Below the pieces are notes generated by a model. It was not told the origin of the DNA and searched no databases. It worked only from the letters and a program-made list of their open reading frames with translations. Of a stretch of DNA of 64,000 bases, positions 25,502 to 34,874 are shown piece by piece. Made by a program: the position numbers and the translations under genes. The DNA is from Thiothrix winogradskyi (GTDB lineage: Bacteria; Pseudomonadota; Gammaproteobacteria; Thiotrichales; Thiotrichaceae). The stretch lies in contig NZ_CP091244.1 of assembly GCF_021650935.1 (NCBI RefSeq), positions 3,906,001-3,970,000 on the forward strand, read 5' to 3'. Numbering within the stretch: position 1 is the first letter of the stretch; every line of letters starts with the position of its first letter.

Positions 25502-25532
25502 CTTTATTTAATATTTAATTGGTTAAAAAAAA

Positions 25533-25623
25533 CCTTGAGATGATGATCCACCTATTTTAAGGGCTGGTAGTTGGATCATCATGAACAGTTGAGTTCGGGC
25601 TTTCTTGGCTGTTCGTCTCAAGG
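25533..25623 (+). ncRNA. Structured three-way-junction element, 3' region of the second 101-aa gene
   Basis: An outer stem CCTTGAGA/TCTCAAGG (25533-25540 with 25616-25623) encloses two inner stems: TGATGATCCA/TGGATCATCA (25541-25550 with 25572-25581) and GAACAG/CTGTTC (25583-25588 with 25609-25614). The stems abut with only one unpaired base on each side of the second helix. The fold is symmetric on both strands, so strand and type are uncertain; a 3' UTR structure or small RNA ending at the following terminator is most likely. Confidence 0.5.
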
Positions 25624-25631
25624 CATAAAAA

Positions 25632-25658
25632 GAAAAGCGGGGCTAAGCCCCGCTTTTC
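25632..25658. terminator. Bidirectional terminator between the 101-aa gene and fadL
   Basis: GAAAAGCGGGG and CCCCGCTTTTC pair around CTAAG. A-rich and T-rich arms on both sides make it work for both convergent transcripts. Confidence 0.85.
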
Positions 25659-25686
25659 AACTTTTCTTACTGATGATTCTGTTTGC

Positions 25687-26955
25687 TCAGAACTCGACGC
25701 TGTAGGCAACCCCTACAATATCCTGCTTCATCGTCAAGTCATAAGCATCCATAGGAACAGGACCCGGTGGCGGCACGGTTGCCGTACCTTCCACTGTATT
25801 TTCAAGTGCATGAATGTATGAACCCACAATTTTGGATTTTGGTGTCAGCCTCTTCTCAAAACCAAGGGAAACATGCTCTTCCACAACGGCTGGAGCCAGC
25901 ACGTTAAGCGTTGTCACACCACCAGACACGGGGCTATCACCACGGTTGTATCCAGCCATCAGCGCTAAACCATCATTCAACTGCTGTTTTACACCAATTT
26001 TATATACTGTTTGATCTTCCCAACCAAACCCAGGACCATTATCCGCACCAAAGGGCAGTGGTGTCGCAGGTGAATTTCCGATCGCATCAACGCCAGAGTA
26101 TTCGATTTTCTGAACATCAGCGGCGATTAATGTTTGCGGTGTTGCCTGAAATGCGATACCTGCGGTAGTCGCTGCGGGTACATCGAACTCACCAGCATTG
26201 GGGAACAAACCGCTATATTCATCCAGCTTACTCATGCCCACTTTGGAACGGTAAGCAAGACCTGCCGATAATTTGTCAGACAACTTACCCTGGACACCGA
26301 TAGTTGCCCCAACCCCAGTAGAGTTAGCACCGCCATTATTGCTTAGACCAGCGGGGTTACTAGTAAAACCAGTAAATGCCCCCAAACCTTCAGCTTCAAA
26401 ACGCTGAGCCACTAAATTGACCGATGCGCCAATGGCTACATTCTCATTCACCTTATAGCTCGCAGTCGGTGCAATAAACATTTGCTTGAGGTCAATCCTT
26501 GTGGCAGTACCTGGCAAACCACCAAAAGAACCTGCGCCGAAAGGCACACCGCTCTCGTAAGAGGTATTCATGCCACCATTACCATAAGCAACAACACCAA
26601 CGGACAAACCACCCTTCATATCACGCTTATAGCCAGCTTCGGGGATCAGGAACATTTCATCGCCGTTACCATCGGCGGTCACATCCGCAGGCGCACCAAA
26701 AGCTGTTCCTTTGAACGTTGCGGAACGATCCGGTTTGAATATTTCCAAGCCCACATCATAACCATCAGGCGCAAAAGATGCCGCTGCCGGGTTAGTCGCC
26801 ATACTCATAGGGCTTGTTGCAAAACCAGCAGCCGCACCGCCCATCGCTTTGTGGGTTTGCCCCAAACCGGTCGGCGCAAGACCATTGGTTGCGAATGCCG
26901 ATTGAGCGCCTAATGCCAACAGCACCGACACAGCAAGGGTAGTTTTTCTGAACAT
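25687..26955 (-). CDS. OmpP1/FadL family outer-membrane transporter
   Basis: FadL-type 14-strand barrels let hydrophobic molecules such as fatty acids or hydrocarbons cross the outer membrane. The 422-residue protein starts with a signal peptide (FRKTTLAVSVLLALGAQSAFA), then ATNGLAPTGLGQTHKAMGGA, the conserved N-terminal hatch region containing the NPAA motif (ATNPAAASF). It ends in YSVEF with a terminal aromatic, as expected of an outer-membrane barrel. GGAGGAG precedes the ATG. No fatty-acid genes are adjacent, so the substrate is open. Confidence 0.92.
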   Translation of the reverse strand: MFRKTTLAVSVLLALGAQSAFATNGLAPTGLGQTHKAMGGAAAGFATSPMSMATNPAAASFAPDGYDVGLEIFKPDRSATFKGTAFGAPADVTADGNGDEMFLIPEAGYKRDMKGGLSVGVVAYGNGGMNTSYESGVPFGAGSFGGLPGTATRIDLKQMFIAPTASYKVNENVAIGASVNLVAQRFEAEGLGAFTGFTSNPAGLSNNGGANSTGVGATIGVQGKLSDKLSAGLAYRSKVGMSKLDEYSGLFPNAGEFDVPAATTAGIAFQATPQTLIAADVQKIEYSGVDAIGNSPATPLPFGADNGPGFGWEDQTVYKIGVKQQLNDGLALMAGYNRGDSPVSGGVTTLNVLAPAVVEEHVSLGFEKRLTPKSKIVGSYIHALENTVEGTATVPPPGPVPMDAYDLTMKQDIVGVAYSVEF

Positions 26956-27007
26956 AAATAATCACTCCTCCATTATATTTTTGCGATTTCTCAACATTTG
27001 TTGCGAA

Positions 27008-27036
27008 ATAGTGACAGAGGAGTATTAAGCTGTCAA
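27008..27036 (-). promoter_or_regulatory. Predicted sigma-70 promoter of the fadL-type gene
   Basis: On the minus strand TTGACA (27031-27036) is 17 bases from CACTAT (27008-27013), about 50 bases upstream of the start codon. The -35 is perfect and the -10 partial. Confidence 0.5.
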
Positions 27037-27103
27037 ATGCTTATTATTAAGCAAAACAACAGTTTATAATTATATTATAATATGCGACTTTATGAATGCG
27101 CGA

Positions 27104-27847
27104 CTATCCATCACCAAGGATTGCAGCGACTCTCAACGCATCGTCTTCGGTATCCACCCCTGCCCCCGGAATTTCCGCTGCAATATCAACATGAATCCGA
27201 TAGCCATGCGCCAATGCACGCAACTGTTCCAGCTTTTCCAACTGCTCAATTTGTGCGGGTGGCATCCCTGCAAAGGCTTTCAAAAAACCCGCGCGGTAAG
27301 CATACATCCCAATATGCCGCAGCGCGTAATCGTACAAAGCAACTCCCGCATCACGCTGCAACGGGATCGGCGCACGGCTGAAATACAATGCCATGCCCTC
27401 TGCATCCCGCACGACTTTCACAACATTCGGGTTAAGAAACTCGGCTTCGCTGAAGATCGGTGTCGCCAAGGTTGCCATGCTGGCTTGCGGGTATTGCGCT
27501 AGATTACGCGCCAATTGGTGCAAATTTGCCACAGGCGTGAGCGGCTCATCGCCCTGCAAATTCACCACGATGGTGTCATCTGCCCAACCTTGTTGTTGCA
27601 CCACTTCCGCGAGACGATCGCTGCCGGTTTCGTGGGTACTGGCAGTCATGGCAACCTGTGCACCGAAAGCGCAGCACACGCGCTGGATGCGTTCATCATC
27701 CGTCGCCACTAGCACTGTGGCAAAACCAGCCGCCATTGCCCGCTCGTGGACATGCTGAATCAAAGGTTTGCCTGCCAATTCGCGTAAGGGTTTGCCCGGT
27801 AAGCGAGACGAGGCATACCGCGCTGGAATCACCAACACTGTGTTCAT
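27104..27847 (-). CDS. kdsB: 3-deoxy-manno-octulosonate cytidylyltransferase
   Basis: KdsB activates Kdo as CMP-Kdo for attachment to lipid A. The 247-residue protein has the nucleotide-binding N-terminus VIPARYASSRLPGKPL, the VNLQGDEPL motif (about residue 97) and HIGMYAYR near residue 185. Its start overlaps the trm112-like stop by 4 bases (ATGA). It is the last gene of the exbB-exbD-msbA-lpxK-trm112-kdsB operon for envelope lipid synthesis and export. Confidence 0.97.
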   Translation of the reverse strand: MNTVLVIPARYASSRLPGKPLRELAGKPLIQHVHERAMAAGFATVLVATDDERIQRVCCAFGAQVAMTASTHETGSDRLAEVVQQQGWADDTIVVNLQGDEPLTPVANLHQLARNLAQYPQASMATLATPIFSEAEFLNPNVVKVVRDAEGMALYFSRAPIPLQRDAGVALYDYALRHIGMYAYRAGFLKAFAGMPPAQIEQLEKLEQLRALAHGYRIHVDIAAEIPGAGVDTEDDALRVAAILGDG

Positions 27848-28035
27848 TCGTGCAATGCTTCCACTTCTTCTTGAGTCAACACGCGGGCTTCTTCTTCCAG
27901 CATCACCGGAATCCCATCCCGAATCGGGTAAGCCAACCGCGCCGATTTCGACACCAGCTCTTGTTTAGCCTTGTCATAAATCAGCGGGCCTTTGGTGACG
28001 GGGCAGGCCAAAATTTCCAGCAATTTCTTATCCAT
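27844..28035 (-). CDS. Trm112 family protein (YcaR-like)
   Basis: This 63-residue protein starts MDKKLLEILACPVTKGPL and contains the Trm112/UPF0434 motif LAYPIRDGIPVMLEEEAR. Bacterial members of this family lack some of the zinc-binding cysteines and sit between lpxK and kdsB in many genomes, as here. The start at 28035 overlaps the 3' end of lpxK by 8 bases; it is preferred because the family begins at this point. Confidence 0.92.
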   Translation of the reverse strand: MDKKLLEILACPVTKGPLIYDKAKQELVSKSARLAYPIRDGIPVMLEEEARVLTQEEVEALHE

Positions 28036-28954
28036 GTTTGAATCCTTGTAAACGGGTAAGGAGAGCGTGGGCAAGCGTTTCGTCCAGCACTGCCTCAATC
28101 GGCAGATACCATGCGTTTTGCCCAGCGAATTGACGGCATTTTACCGCATCTTTTTCCGTCATGATGATTGGATGTGTGTCGTCAAAGCATAATTCGGTGC
28201 CAGTAAAGGCGTGATGATCGGGGTAAAGGTGGGGAACGACCAGCAAACCCGCCTGTTCCAGCGACTGGAGGAAGCGCTGCGGATTGCCGATGCCGGTAAC
28301 AACATGCACGGTTTTGCCTGCCCATGCGGTTAACGGTTGTGCTTCCACTGTTGCCAAATTCACCAAGATATCACCACGCATTTGCATGGTATCGCCGTTG
28401 ACGATCACAAAATCGCAGGACGTTAGACGAGAAATAGATTCACGCAATGGACCAGAGGGAAGACACCAACCGTTACCAAAGCGCCGTTGCCCATCCACCA
28501 CACAGATTTCCAGGTCACGCCCCATGCGGTAATGCTGTAAGCCGTCATCAGCAATCACCATGTCGCAAGCGTGTTGTTGCAACAAAGTAGCAATCGCTTG
28601 GTTGCGGTCGCTGCCAATCGCAATAGGAACTTGAGTACGTTGCTTAATAAGTGTTGGCTCGTCACCAAGGTCATTCCCTTGACGTTGATACCCCCGACTC
28701 ACCACGCCCGGCTTAAATCCCGCCTCGCGCAGCCGTTCCACCAACCAAATGACCAACGGCGTTTTCCCAGTGCCACCCACCGAAATATTGCCAACGACGA
28801 TGACAGGCACGGGATGTTTGACTTGCTGGCGTTTATGTTGCCACCGCCGCACTGCTGCTAAGACGCAAAACAGCCCCGTGAGCGGCAATAGCATGTACTT
28901 ACCCAGCCGATCATTGCCATACCAAACGTTTAGCAGCCAGCGTTCAAGTTTCAT
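28028..28954 (-). CDS. lpxK: Tetraacyldisaccharide 4'-kinase
   Basis: LpxK phosphorylates the disaccharide 1-phosphate precursor to lipid IVA at the inner membrane. The 308-residue protein has an N-terminal membrane helix (YMLLPLTGLFCVLAAVRRW region) and the P-loop VGNISVGGTGKTPLVIW (about residues 50-66), then VVSRGYQ and DDGLQHYRM. The ATG at 28954 lies inside the msbA 3' end. The N-terminus begins MKLERWLLNVWYG. Confidence 0.96.
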   Translation of the reverse strand: MKLERWLLNVWYGNDRLGKYMLLPLTGLFCVLAAVRRWQHKRQQVKHPVPVIVVGNISVGGTGKTPLVIWLVERLREAGFKPGVVSRGYQRQGNDLGDEPTLIKQRTQVPIAIGSDRNQAIATLLQQHACDMVIADDGLQHYRMGRDLEICVVDGQRRFGNGWCLPSGPLRESISRLTSCDFVIVNGDTMQMRGDILVNLATVEAQPLTAWAGKTVHVVTGIGNPQRFLQSLEQAGLLVVPHLYPDHHAFTGTELCFDDTHPIIMTEKDAVKCRQFAGQNAWYLPIEAVLDETLAHALLTRLQGFKHG

Positions 28955-30695
28955 CATGGAATTGCAGCGTGTGCAAACGTGCGTACTGCCCATTCAATGC
29001 CAGCAATTCGCCATGTTTGCCGGATTCGATGATTTCACCGTCTTGCATCACCAAAATACGATCCGCATTCTCAATCGTCGACAAACGGTGCGCAATCATG
29101 AACGTGGTACGGTTACTGAGCAAATTATCCAGCGCCGCTTGAATATGGCGCTCGGATTCGGTATCCAACGCCGACGTTGCTTCATCCAAAATCAACACCG
29201 GCGCATTCGAGAGAATCGCTCGCGCAATCGACAAACGTTGGCGTTGCCCACCGGATAACATCACCCCATTATCGCCAATCAGCGTATCGAAACCTTGCGG
29301 CAACTTTTCAATAAATTCCAACGCAAACGCGGCTTCGGCAGCGGCACGGAGTTGTGCGTCATCTATGCCTTGCATAGCGCCGTAAGCAATATTATTCCGC
29401 ACGCTATCATTAAACAGCACCACATCTTGCCCAACATACGCAATATGACTGCGCAAATTGTACAAACTCAATTCGGTTAAACGCACCCCATCCAACAGAA
29501 TTTCGCCCTGTTGCACATCGTAAAAACGGGGCAATAAGTTAACCAGCGTGGTTTTGCCACTGCCTGACTTGCCTACTAAAGCAATTTTTTCACCGGGATT
29601 CACGCGCAAATTAATATCACGCAACACCCATTTGTCGGTGTTCGGGTAACGGAAGGAAACGTTATGAAACAGCACTTCACCCCGGCATTGAGTGAGGGTT
29701 TGCTTGCCGGTATCGGCTTCGGTAGGGCTATCCAATAATTCAAAAATACCCTCACCGGCAGCAATCGCGGTCTGCAATTGCGCATTCAACTGCGTCAGAT
29801 TGCGGATGGGGGTAAGCATCAGAATCATCGCCATAATGAAGGAGATAAACGTACCCGGCGACAAGGCTTCCAGCGTCGATTCGCGGGTCGCCATAAACAC
29901 AATCGCAGCGAGTGCCACCGCTACCATGAATTGCACCAACGGCGTACTGAGCAATTCTGTCACCATGCGTTTCATGTGCAGCTCAATATTCTGCTCATTG
30001 GCAGCCCCAAAGCGGCGCTCTTCATACGGTTCGCCATTGAAAATCCGCACAACTTTGTAACCACGGATCATTTCATTGGCAATCTGGGTCACATCCCCCA
30101 CCGAATCCTGCACTTTATGGCTCAAACGGCGCAAACGGCGCGTGGCATACACCACAATCAGCGCAATCAACGGCACTACCACCAAAATACCCAAGGTTAA
30201 TTGCCAGCTATACCACAACATCAAACCCAATAAGCCGAGGATAGTGACGGAATCTTGCACCAACGTCGTCATGCCGCGAATGCTGGCATTCGCCACCTGA
30301 TCAATGTAATAACTGACGTAAGCCAATAATTTGCCCGACTGGGTATTCTCAAAAAAGCTGACCGGCATCCGCAATAACTGGTTAAACACCTGATTACGCA
30401 AGGTTTTGGTCACTTGCCGCCCAATCATGCCGATGTAATAACCCGACAAAAACATGGCAGCACCGCGCAATAAAAACAATGCCAAAATACCGACTGGCAA
30501 CCACAAAATGGTATCAGGGTCACGTTGAATGATTGCCTTATCCAGCAAGGGTTTCAGACCCCACGCAAAAAAGGGCTGCGTCGCGGCGCTGATCACCAAA
30601 CCTACCGCTGCCAGCGCCAAGTAATGCCAGTAGCTCAGCGAATAAGCAATCAGCCGTCGATAAACCTGCCAGCCCGTCGTGCGTGGTATTGTCAT
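28944..30695 (-). CDS. msbA: Lipid A export ATP-binding/permease protein MsbA
   Basis: MsbA is a homodimeric ABC exporter that flips lipid A-core from the inner to the outer leaflet of the inner membrane. The 583-residue protein has six hydrophobic helices (residues 15-310) and a nucleotide-binding domain with Walker A VGKSGSGKTT, signature LSGGQRQRL, Walker B VLILDEATSALD and the H-loop IAHRLST. It is one base from exbD and overlaps lpxK. Confidence 0.96.
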   Translation of the reverse strand: MTIPRTTGWQVYRRLIAYSLSYWHYLALAAVGLVISAATQPFFAWGLKPLLDKAIIQRDPDTILWLPVGILALFLLRGAAMFLSGYYIGMIGRQVTKTLRNQVFNQLLRMPVSFFENTQSGKLLAYVSYYIDQVANASIRGMTTLVQDSVTILGLLGLMLWYSWQLTLGILVVVPLIALIVVYATRRLRRLSHKVQDSVGDVTQIANEMIRGYKVVRIFNGEPYEERRFGAANEQNIELHMKRMVTELLSTPLVQFMVAVALAAIVFMATRESTLEALSPGTFISFIMAMILMLTPIRNLTQLNAQLQTAIAAGEGIFELLDSPTEADTGKQTLTQCRGEVLFHNVSFRYPNTDKWVLRDINLRVNPGEKIALVGKSGSGKTTLVNLLPRFYDVQQGEILLDGVRLTELSLYNLRSHIAYVGQDVVLFNDSVRNNIAYGAMQGIDDAQLRAAAEAAFALEFIEKLPQGFDTLIGDNGVMLSGGQRQRLSIARAILSNAPVLILDEATSALDTESERHIQAALDNLLSNRTTFMIAHRLSTIENADRILVMQDGEIIESGKHGELLALNGQYARLHTLQFHDET

Positions 30696-30696
30696 C

Positions 30697-31131
30697 CTAT
30701 TCCTGTGGTTTGCGTGCCGATTGTGAGGTAGCCATCGAGAAATTGGTCAACCCCAAGCGCCCGGCGATGTCCATTGCCGTCACGACTGCCTGATAATTGA
30801 CACTGGCATCCGCCGAAATGACCAGTGGCGGGGTATTATTACCCATTTCTTCCAAGGTCATGCTCATGGCTTGAAACAGCGTTTCAGGCTGATTATTCAA
30901 CACTTCACGCCCATTAATATAGTAACGCCCTTGCCCGTCAATCAACAGTTCCAGCTTATCTTCCTGGGAAGCCGCCGCCACATTACTGGCAGTCGGTAAC
31001 TCGATCTTGAGTTCAGCGTTCTTGTCAAAGGTAGTCGTGACCATGAAAAAAATCAACAGCATGAATACCACATCAATCAACGAAGTCAAGTCGACCTTAC
31101 TTTCACTGCGTTCACGGGTACGGAATTTCAT
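30697..31131 (-). CDS. exbD: ExbD/TolR family energy-transducing protein
   Basis: This 144-residue protein has a short cytoplasmic N-terminus, one membrane helix (SLIDVVFMLLIFFMVTTTF) with the proton-relaying Asp in LIDVVF, and a periplasmic domain. It forms the stator with the adjacent ExbB. No TonB is next to it. Its position before msbA-lpxK is common in gammaproteobacteria. Its start overlaps the exbB stop. Confidence 0.93.
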   Translation of the reverse strand: MKFRTRERSESKVDLTSLIDVVFMLLIFFMVTTTFDKNAELKIELPTASNVAAASQEDKLELLIDGQGRYYINGREVLNNQPETLFQAMSMTLEEMGNNTPPLVISADASVNYQAVVTAMDIAGRLGLTNFSMATSQSARKPQE

Positions 31132-31868
31132 GCAGGCTTACCCCCGCGTGGCAACGGTGCTTGCGCAGGTGCTGGGCGTGCTGGCGACGCGGCAGGTGCA
31201 CTGGCGGCTGGACGTGCTACGGCTGGTGCAGGCACAGACGCAGAGCTTGCTGCCGGTAAGGTTTTGCGGCTGGAATTGGCAATTTCAATCAAACGTAAAG
31301 CTTCACGCTCCATAATCGCCACATAGCCATCAACTTTGGCTTTGAAATAGCGCTCGAATACCAAGGTAGTAATCGCAATCAGCAAACCCACGACTGTCGT
31401 GACTAACGCTTCGGAAATGCCCCCCGCCATCTGCTGCGGATTGCCCACCCCGGCAGTATTGATCGCACTGAACACCCCAATCATGCCCAGTACCGTTCCC
31501 AACAAACCCATCATTGGTGCAATCGTAATGATCGTACCCAAAGCTGGCAGGTAACGTTCTAATTCTTGCACCACGTGCCGCCCGGCTTCTTCGACGTTTT
31601 CTTTCATAATATGGCGAGGCAATTCGCGGCTTTCCAGCCCTGTCGCTAACACGCGCCCCAGCAATGAACCGTTGCGCAATTCATCGACTTGCGCATCCGC
31701 CAGCTTATTGATACCGGCGAGTTTGCGGGCGCGTTCAATATCGCTGGCAGGCACAACCTTATTGACGCGCAATGATAAAAAACGCTCAATAATAATCGCT
31801 AATGCAATAATCGAACTCAGAATCAGGGGGAACATCATAATCCCGCCAGATTTGACTAATTCAAACAT
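31128..31868 (-). CDS. exbB: ExbB/MotA/TolQ family proton channel protein
   Basis: This 246-residue protein has three membrane helices and the conserved loop GTVLGMIGVFSAI and AGGISEALVTTVVGLLIAI that form the proton path with ExbD. The last 45 residues are an unusual Ala/Pro-rich tail (ARPAASAPAASPARPAPAQA), absent from typical ExbB. It is the first gene of the six-gene leftward operon. Confidence 0.93.
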   Translation of the reverse strand: MFELVKSGGIMMFPLILSSIIALAIIIERFLSLRVNKVVPASDIERARKLAGINKLADAQVDELRNGSLLGRVLATGLESRELPRHIMKENVEEAGRHVVQELERYLPALGTIITIAPMMGLLGTVLGMIGVFSAINTAGVGNPQQMAGGISEALVTTVVGLLIAITTLVFERYFKAKVDGYVAIMEREALRLIEIANSSRKTLPAASSASVPAPAVARPAASAPAASPARPAPAQAPLPRGGKPA

Positions 31869-32066
31869 ATCTAATCATGCCTCATTTTTTTATGATTCAG
31901 CCCACATGGTGTATGATCGGTGACTGTCTTATACAACTATACCAACAAAACCATAACATAGTGTACTGTCGATCATGAGAATAATAACAACCGCCCCTGT
32001 CAACCTACCGCCGTTACCGTTGCGCTATTTTTGGCGTTTGGGTGAAGATGACCATATACGCATAGA

Positions 32067-32100
32067 CTGTCATCAAACTGTCACATCTTACAACTATGGT
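32067..32100 (+). promoter_or_regulatory. Pho box and -10 element before ppk1
   Basis: CTGTCATCAAACTGTCAC (32067-32084) is two CTGTCA repeats 11 bases apart, the PhoB-binding pattern. A -10-like TATGGT (32095-32100) follows after 10 bases, the usual PhoB-dependent spacing with no good -35. Start codon is at 32146. The rest of the divergent gap 31869-32066 shows nothing clear. Confidence 0.7.
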
Positions 32101-32145
32101 TACACACCACCGCCCACAATACCGGACACGGAACAGGATGTTATC

Positions 32146-34230
32146 ATGCAGGAAAATGCTGCACCCGACCTGAATAATCCCGATTACTACCTCAATCGTG
32201 AACTCAGTCTGCTAGCCTTTAACCGCCGCGTCATGGAGCTGGCGCAAGACCCGCGTGTACCGCTGTTGGAACGCTTGCGTTTTCTGTGTATTTCCAGCGC
32301 GAATATGGATGAGTTTTTTGAAGTCCGCGTCGCCAGTCTCAAGCAACAATTGCAACTGGATGTCGCCTCGATTGGTGCAGACGGCTTAACCCCAACGGCG
32401 GCTTTGAAGCAAATCACGACCACGGCGCACGCGCTGGTTGACTCCCAATACAAACTGTTGAACGAAGCCATCATCCCCGCGCTGCGCCAGGAAGGCATTT
32501 ACTTTGTACGCCGTACCCATTGGGATGAACGACAACTGGCGTGGCTATCGGATTATTTCGATCGCGAACTCATGCCCTTATTGAGTCCGCTGGGGCTAGA
32601 CCCCGCGCACCCTTTCCCAAATGTCATCAATAAAAGTCTGAATTTTATTATCAGTTTGCAAGGCACGGATGCCTTCGGGCGTGAAATTGACACCGCCATT
32701 GTGCAAGCACCGCGCAGCCTGCCACGCATTATCCGCTTACCCGAAGGCATGGCTGCCAGCAATGACAGTTTCGTGTTCCTCTCCTCCATCTTGCACGCTT
32801 TTATAGATCGGCTATTCCCCGGCATGGAAGTGTTGGGCTGCTACCAATTCCGCCTCACCCGTAATAGCAATATGTACGTGGATGAGGAAGAAGTCGACGA
32901 TCTGTTGCAAGCCATGCAAGGCGAATTACCACAACGCAATTACGGCGCGGTGGTGCGTTTGGAAGTCGCCGACCATTGCCCACCGGACAATATCGAATAC
33001 CTGATGGAACACTTTCACCTGTGCGAACAGGATGTTTACAACGTCAATGGCCCGGTCAATCTCAATCGTTTAATGGCGATTGCGGATCTGGTGGATCGCC
33101 CTGACCTGCGCTTTCCACCGTTCCGCCCTGCCCCATCGGTAGCTGAGCGCCACCCGGATTTGTTTGAACGCATCAAACACAGCGATGTCTTGGTGCATCA
33201 CCCCTACCAAAGTTTCCAAACGGTGCTGGACTTTATTGAGCAAGCGGCAAAAGACCCCGACGTGTTGGCGATTAAAATGACGCTGTACCGCACTGGTAAG
33301 CAATCCGAACTGGTTAAACACCTCATGCGTGCTGCACGTTTAGGCAAAGAAGTCACTGTCGTGGTGGAATTGCGGGCGCGTTTCGATGAAGAAGCCAATA
33401 TCGGTCTTGCCAATCAATTGCAGAATGCCGGAGCGCATGTGGTGTATGGCGTGGTGGGTTACAAAACTCATGCAAAATTGTGTCTGGTAGTGCGGCGCGA
33501 AGGCAAACACTTACGCCGTTACGCCCACCTTGGTACGGGCAATTATCACCCCGGCACAGCACGCATTTACACCGACTTTGGCCTGCTCACCTGCCAACCG
33601 GACATGACCGAAGACGTGCATAAAGTCTTCCATATGCTCACCGGGCTGGGGCGAATGCGTGACCTGAAATATTTATTGGAAGCGCCGTTCAACTTGCACC
33701 AAGCGGTGATGGATAAAATCCAGCGCGAAACCCAACACGCACTGGCGGGCAAACCGGCATTAATCCGCGCCCGCATGAATGCCTTGATTGAGCCGCAAAC
33801 CATCAGCGCCTTGTACCAAGCGTCACAAGCGGGTGTCACCGTGGAACTGGTGGTGCGCGGAGTGTGTTGCTTGCGCCCCGGCATTGCGGGCATTTCCGAA
33901 AACATTCATGTGCGCTCGGTCATGGGACGGTTTTTGGAACACCCACGGGTGTTTTATTTTCAGAATGCTGGGGATGAGGAATTGTATTGTTCGAGTGCGG
34001 ACTGGATGCCGCGCAATTTCTTCCGCCGCGTCGAAGTGGCTTTCCCCATTTTAGACAAAGTGCTGCGCCAGCGGATTATTCATGAAGCATTTGAATTGCA
34101 CTTGCAAGACAATACGCAGGCGTGGGAATTGCAGGCTGATGGCACGTACTTGCGCCAACAACCTGAAAATGACGAGGTAGAAAGCATCAACGCGCAACAA
34201 CAACTGTTGAAGCTGCTGGCTAATGTTTAA
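32146..34230 (+). CDS. ppk1: Polyphosphate kinase 1
   Basis: Ppk1 reversibly transfers the gamma phosphate of ATP to polyphosphate through a phosphohistidine. The 694-residue protein begins with the PPK N-terminal domain (YYLNRELSLLAFNRRV and SSANMDEFFEVRVA) and has the catalytic H-motif region YKTHAKLCLVVRRE and AHLGTGNYHPGTARIYTDF near residues 445-485. The ATG at 32146 follows AGGAT and gives the usual family length; the open frame upstream includes the promoter. It is convergent with the lytic transglycosylase gene (4-base overlap). Confidence 0.96.
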   Translation: MQENAAPDLNNPDYYLNRELSLLAFNRRVMELAQDPRVPLLERLRFLCISSANMDEFFEVRVASLKQQLQLDVASIGADGLTPTAALKQITTTAHALVDSQYKLLNEAIIPALRQEGIYFVRRTHWDERQLAWLSDYFDRELMPLLSPLGLDPAHPFPNVINKSLNFIISLQGTDAFGREIDTAIVQAPRSLPRIIRLPEGMAASNDSFVFLSSILHAFIDRLFPGMEVLGCYQFRLTRNSNMYVDEEEVDDLLQAMQGELPQRNYGAVVRLEVADHCPPDNIEYLMEHFHLCEQDVYNVNGPVNLNRLMAIADLVDRPDLRFPPFRPAPSVAERHPDLFERIKHSDVLVHHPYQSFQTVLDFIEQAAKDPDVLAIKMTLYRTGKQSELVKHLMRAARLGKEVTVVVELRARFDEEANIGLANQLQNAGAHVVYGVVGYKTHAKLCLVVRREGKHLRRYAHLGTGNYHPGTARIYTDFGLLTCQPDMTEDVHKVFHMLTGLGRMRDLKYLLEAPFNLHQAVMDKIQRETQHALAGKPALIRARMNALIEPQTISALYQASQAGVTVELVVRGVCCLRPGIAGISENIHVRSVMGRFLEHPRVFYFQNAGDEELYCSSADWMPRNFFRRVEVAFPILDKVLRQRIIHEAFELHLQDNTQAWELQADGTYLRQQPENDEVESINAQQQLLKLLANV

Positions 34231-34874
34231 TGCTTGAACAGATGCGGCGCTTTGGCTTTGGCAGCCTGCCAACCAGAGCGCCCCGGTTTACCGGCTGGGA
34301 ATACTTGCTTAGCCGTAGCGGTAGTTGCACCGTTGCTGCCCTTCCGAGGGGTGGTATTAACGACGGGTAACGCAATTGCCTGCCCGCTCAAACCGTTATA
34401 CACCGCCAATACTTTGCGCACATAATGCTGGGTTTCGTTATACGGTGGAATGCCTTTGTATTTGTCGACCGCGCCTTCGCCCGCATTGTACGCCGCAACC
34501 GCTTTGTATAAATCACCGTCATAACGCTTCATTAACCAGCTCAGGTAGCGTGTGCCGCCGTGAATATTTTGGCTGGTGTTAAACGCATCATCGACCCCGA
34601 AACGTTCGGCAGTCGCGGGGATCAATTGCATCAAACCCTGCGCCCCTTTGGGTGACACGGCGGTACTATTGTAGCAGGACTCGACAGCGATCACGGCTTT
34701 CACCATATCCGCACTAACCCCATACTTTTCCGAATATTTTTGGATGGATTCCTGATGTGCTTCTGCCCTTTTATTAACCGCATTGGCATTGGTGCCGCAG
34801 CCTGATGCCTGGGCTGTTTGCATGAAAGCAAACCCCAACAAGCTGACAAAAATAGCACTGTTCAAACGTTTCAT
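34227..34874 (-). CDS. Lytic transglycosylase (SLT domain)
   Basis: This 215-residue periplasmic enzyme cleaves peptidoglycan glycan strands with formation of 1,6-anhydromuramic ends. A signal peptide (SAIFVSLLGFAFMQTAQA) is followed by the SLT domain with catalytic Glu in VIAVESCYN, the motif GAQGLMQLIPATA and AAYNAGEGAVDKY. The C-terminus is basic and low in complexity. The start at 34874 with GGGGA upstream is chosen since it puts the signal peptide at the N-terminus. Confidence 0.92.
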   Translation of the reverse strand: MKRLNSAIFVSLLGFAFMQTAQASGCGTNANAVNKRAEAHQESIQKYSEKYGVSADMVKAVIAVESCYNSTAVSPKGAQGLMQLIPATAERFGVDDAFNTSQNIHGGTRYLSWLMKRYDGDLYKAVAAYNAGEGAVDKYKGIPPYNETQHYVRKVLAVYNGLSGQAIALPVVNTTPRKGSNGATTATAKQVFPAGKPGRSGWQAAKAKAPHLFKH

